Shown piece by piece: positions 63,268 to 64,000 of a stretch of DNA of 64,000 nucleotides; position 1 is the first letter of the stretch, and every line of letters begins with the position of its first letter. This DNA is from Flavobacteriales bacterium (lineage in GTDB: Bacteria > Bacteroidota > Bacteroidia > UBA10329). A program made the translations under genes and the position numbers. The stretch spans positions 124,001-188,000 of the forward strand of contig JACJZQ010000004.1 in NCBI GenBank assembly GCA_020635495.1, written 5' to 3'. Under the pieces are notes generated by a model. It did not search any database. It had not been told where the DNA came from and saw only the letters and a list, made by a program, of their open reading frames with translations.

Positions 63268-64000
63268 ATGAAAAAGTTCGTAGTGATTTTGACTTTGGCT
63301 GTTGGATTCCTTTCTGGAGGAATAGGTCAATCAATGGCACAGAATGTTCTAGACGGGGTTTATGTTAAGGAACATTACCCTACTAGAAAGGTAATTCCTT
63401 ACACCCATCTTCGAGAGGCTGATGTTATGTGGGCAACTAGAATTTGGAGGAAACTGGACCTAAGGGAAAAAATCAATCATCCATTGTATTACCCAACAGA
63501 GCCAATTAAGAACCGAAGAAGTTTGACTCAGGTTATTATTGAAGCTGTTCGTGAAGGAAGTTTGACTGCTTATGATCCCTTGGATGATGAGTTTACGATG
63601 ACGCTCACCAAAGCAGAAATTGAGAGAAAGCTCAGCTTTATTGATACACAGTACATTGAGAGTCCAGATCCTCCGTATGATCTTCAGATGACGGTTATCG
63701 AGGAGGAGTTCGATCCCGCAACAGTTAAAGAATTCCGTTTGAAGGAAGATTGGTTTTTCGATCGTCAAAAATCCATTTTGGATGTCAGAATTATCGGAAT
63801 TCAGCCGGTAGCGGATAATGTGGACAGAACAACCGGAGAGATTCGTGGTAAGGAACCGATGTTCTGGGTGTATTTCCCAGAAGCTCGTAATATCTTTGCC
63901 AGCGCTGAGGTTTTCAATCGTCAGAACGATGCAGAGAGAAGAACTTTGGAAGACATCTTCTGGAAGCGAATGTTTGGTTCTTACATCTATAAAGAGAAGA
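63268..64000 (+). CDS. gldN: T9SS ring protein GldN, 3' end missing
   Basis: The first 244 residues of GldN (PorN). Signal peptide KKFVVILTLAVGFLSGGIGQ then SMAQ; then NVLDGVYVKEHYPTRKVIPY, EADVMWATRIWRKLDLREKI, PLYYPTEPI, and IGIQPVADN and EPMFWVYFPEARNIFASAEV. These are all typical of the family. GldN and the lipoprotein GldK build the ring under the outer membrane. The reading frame is open at the right edge of the window; about 50 to 100 residues are probably missing. Confidence 0.94.
   Translation, partial: MKKFVVILTLAVGFLSGGIGQSMAQNVLDGVYVKEHYPTRKVIPYTHLREADVMWATRIWRKLDLREKINHPLYYPTEPIKNRRSLTQVIIEAVREGSLTAYDPLDDEFTMTLTKAEIERKLSFIDTQYIESPDPPYDLQMTVIEEEFDPATVKEFRLKEDWFFDRQKSILDVRIIGIQPVADNVDRTTGEIRGKEPMFWVYFPEARNIFASAEVFNRQNDAERRTLEDIFWKRMFGSYIYKEK

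Overview
The window is a gene-dense stretch of a Bacteroidota chromosome, most likely Flavobacteriales or a close relative. Supporting signs are the type IX secretion / gliding motor genes gldK-gldL-gldM-gldN preceded by a PorP/SprF gene at the right end, six secreted proteins with type IX sorting domains (type A tails or CHU_C type B domains), and promoters of the Bacteroidota form TAnnTTTG, sometimes with an upstream TTG, instead of sigma-70 boxes. There is no rRNA, IS element, phage or CRISPR array. One tRNA gene is present (Phe). Both edges cut a gene: obg on the left and gldN on the right.

Layout. 1-9 kb: obg (3' part), a secreted T9SS protein, mlaFE lipid transport, a tiny lipoprotein, feoAB iron uptake with a Fur-like palindrome, a SprT-like protein, and an aminotransferase / mannose-1-phosphate guanylyltransferase pair. 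9-21 kb: housekeeping and accessory genes (fumC, a secreted esterase, an ArsC-like reductase, a four-helix-bundle gene inside an inverted repeat, prfB, recX, an MFS carrier, an acyl-CoA dehydrogenase, a choice-of-anchor V type protein, YceI, an M20 dipeptidase). 21-31.6 kb: three large CHU_C surface proteins facing a convergent two-gene glycosyltransferase cassette. 31.7-38.2 kb: miaB, a sigma-54 activator, lptE, a TPR-like protein and secG in one tight operon, then groES-groEL. 38.3-49.4 kb: an aquaporin, a CocE/X-Pro peptidase with an FNR-type box, a glycosyltransferase, a PhoR/PhoB-like pair, and an envelope operon coaX - outer-membrane protein - TPR - lptC - small membrane protein - CorC-like. 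49.4-54.6 kb: tRNA-Phe, then a two-kinase/one-regulator signalling operon. 54.6-64 kb: topA, an arginase-fold protein with degraded metal ligands, porP/sprF and gldKLMN.

The common theme is the cell envelope: LPS transport (lptC, lptE), phospholipid transport (mlaEF), Sec export (secG), the T9SS motor and its cargo, and a possible surface glycosylation module. Convergent neighbours are very tightly packed (0 to 17 bp overlaps). Several terminator-like hairpins lie inside coding sequence (arsC tail, lptC start, start of the second kinase). Exact -7 promoter elements decide several start codons, and in two genes they imply leaderless or nearly leaderless mRNAs.

I found no obvious undescribed defence or mobile system. 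The best leads are the pseudo-arginase beside the T9SS motor, the glycosyltransferase pair beside the adhesins, the four-helix-bundle gene in its inverted repeat, and the non-canonical CX4CH site in the anchor-V protein. All functional calls come from motif reading; no database search was run.
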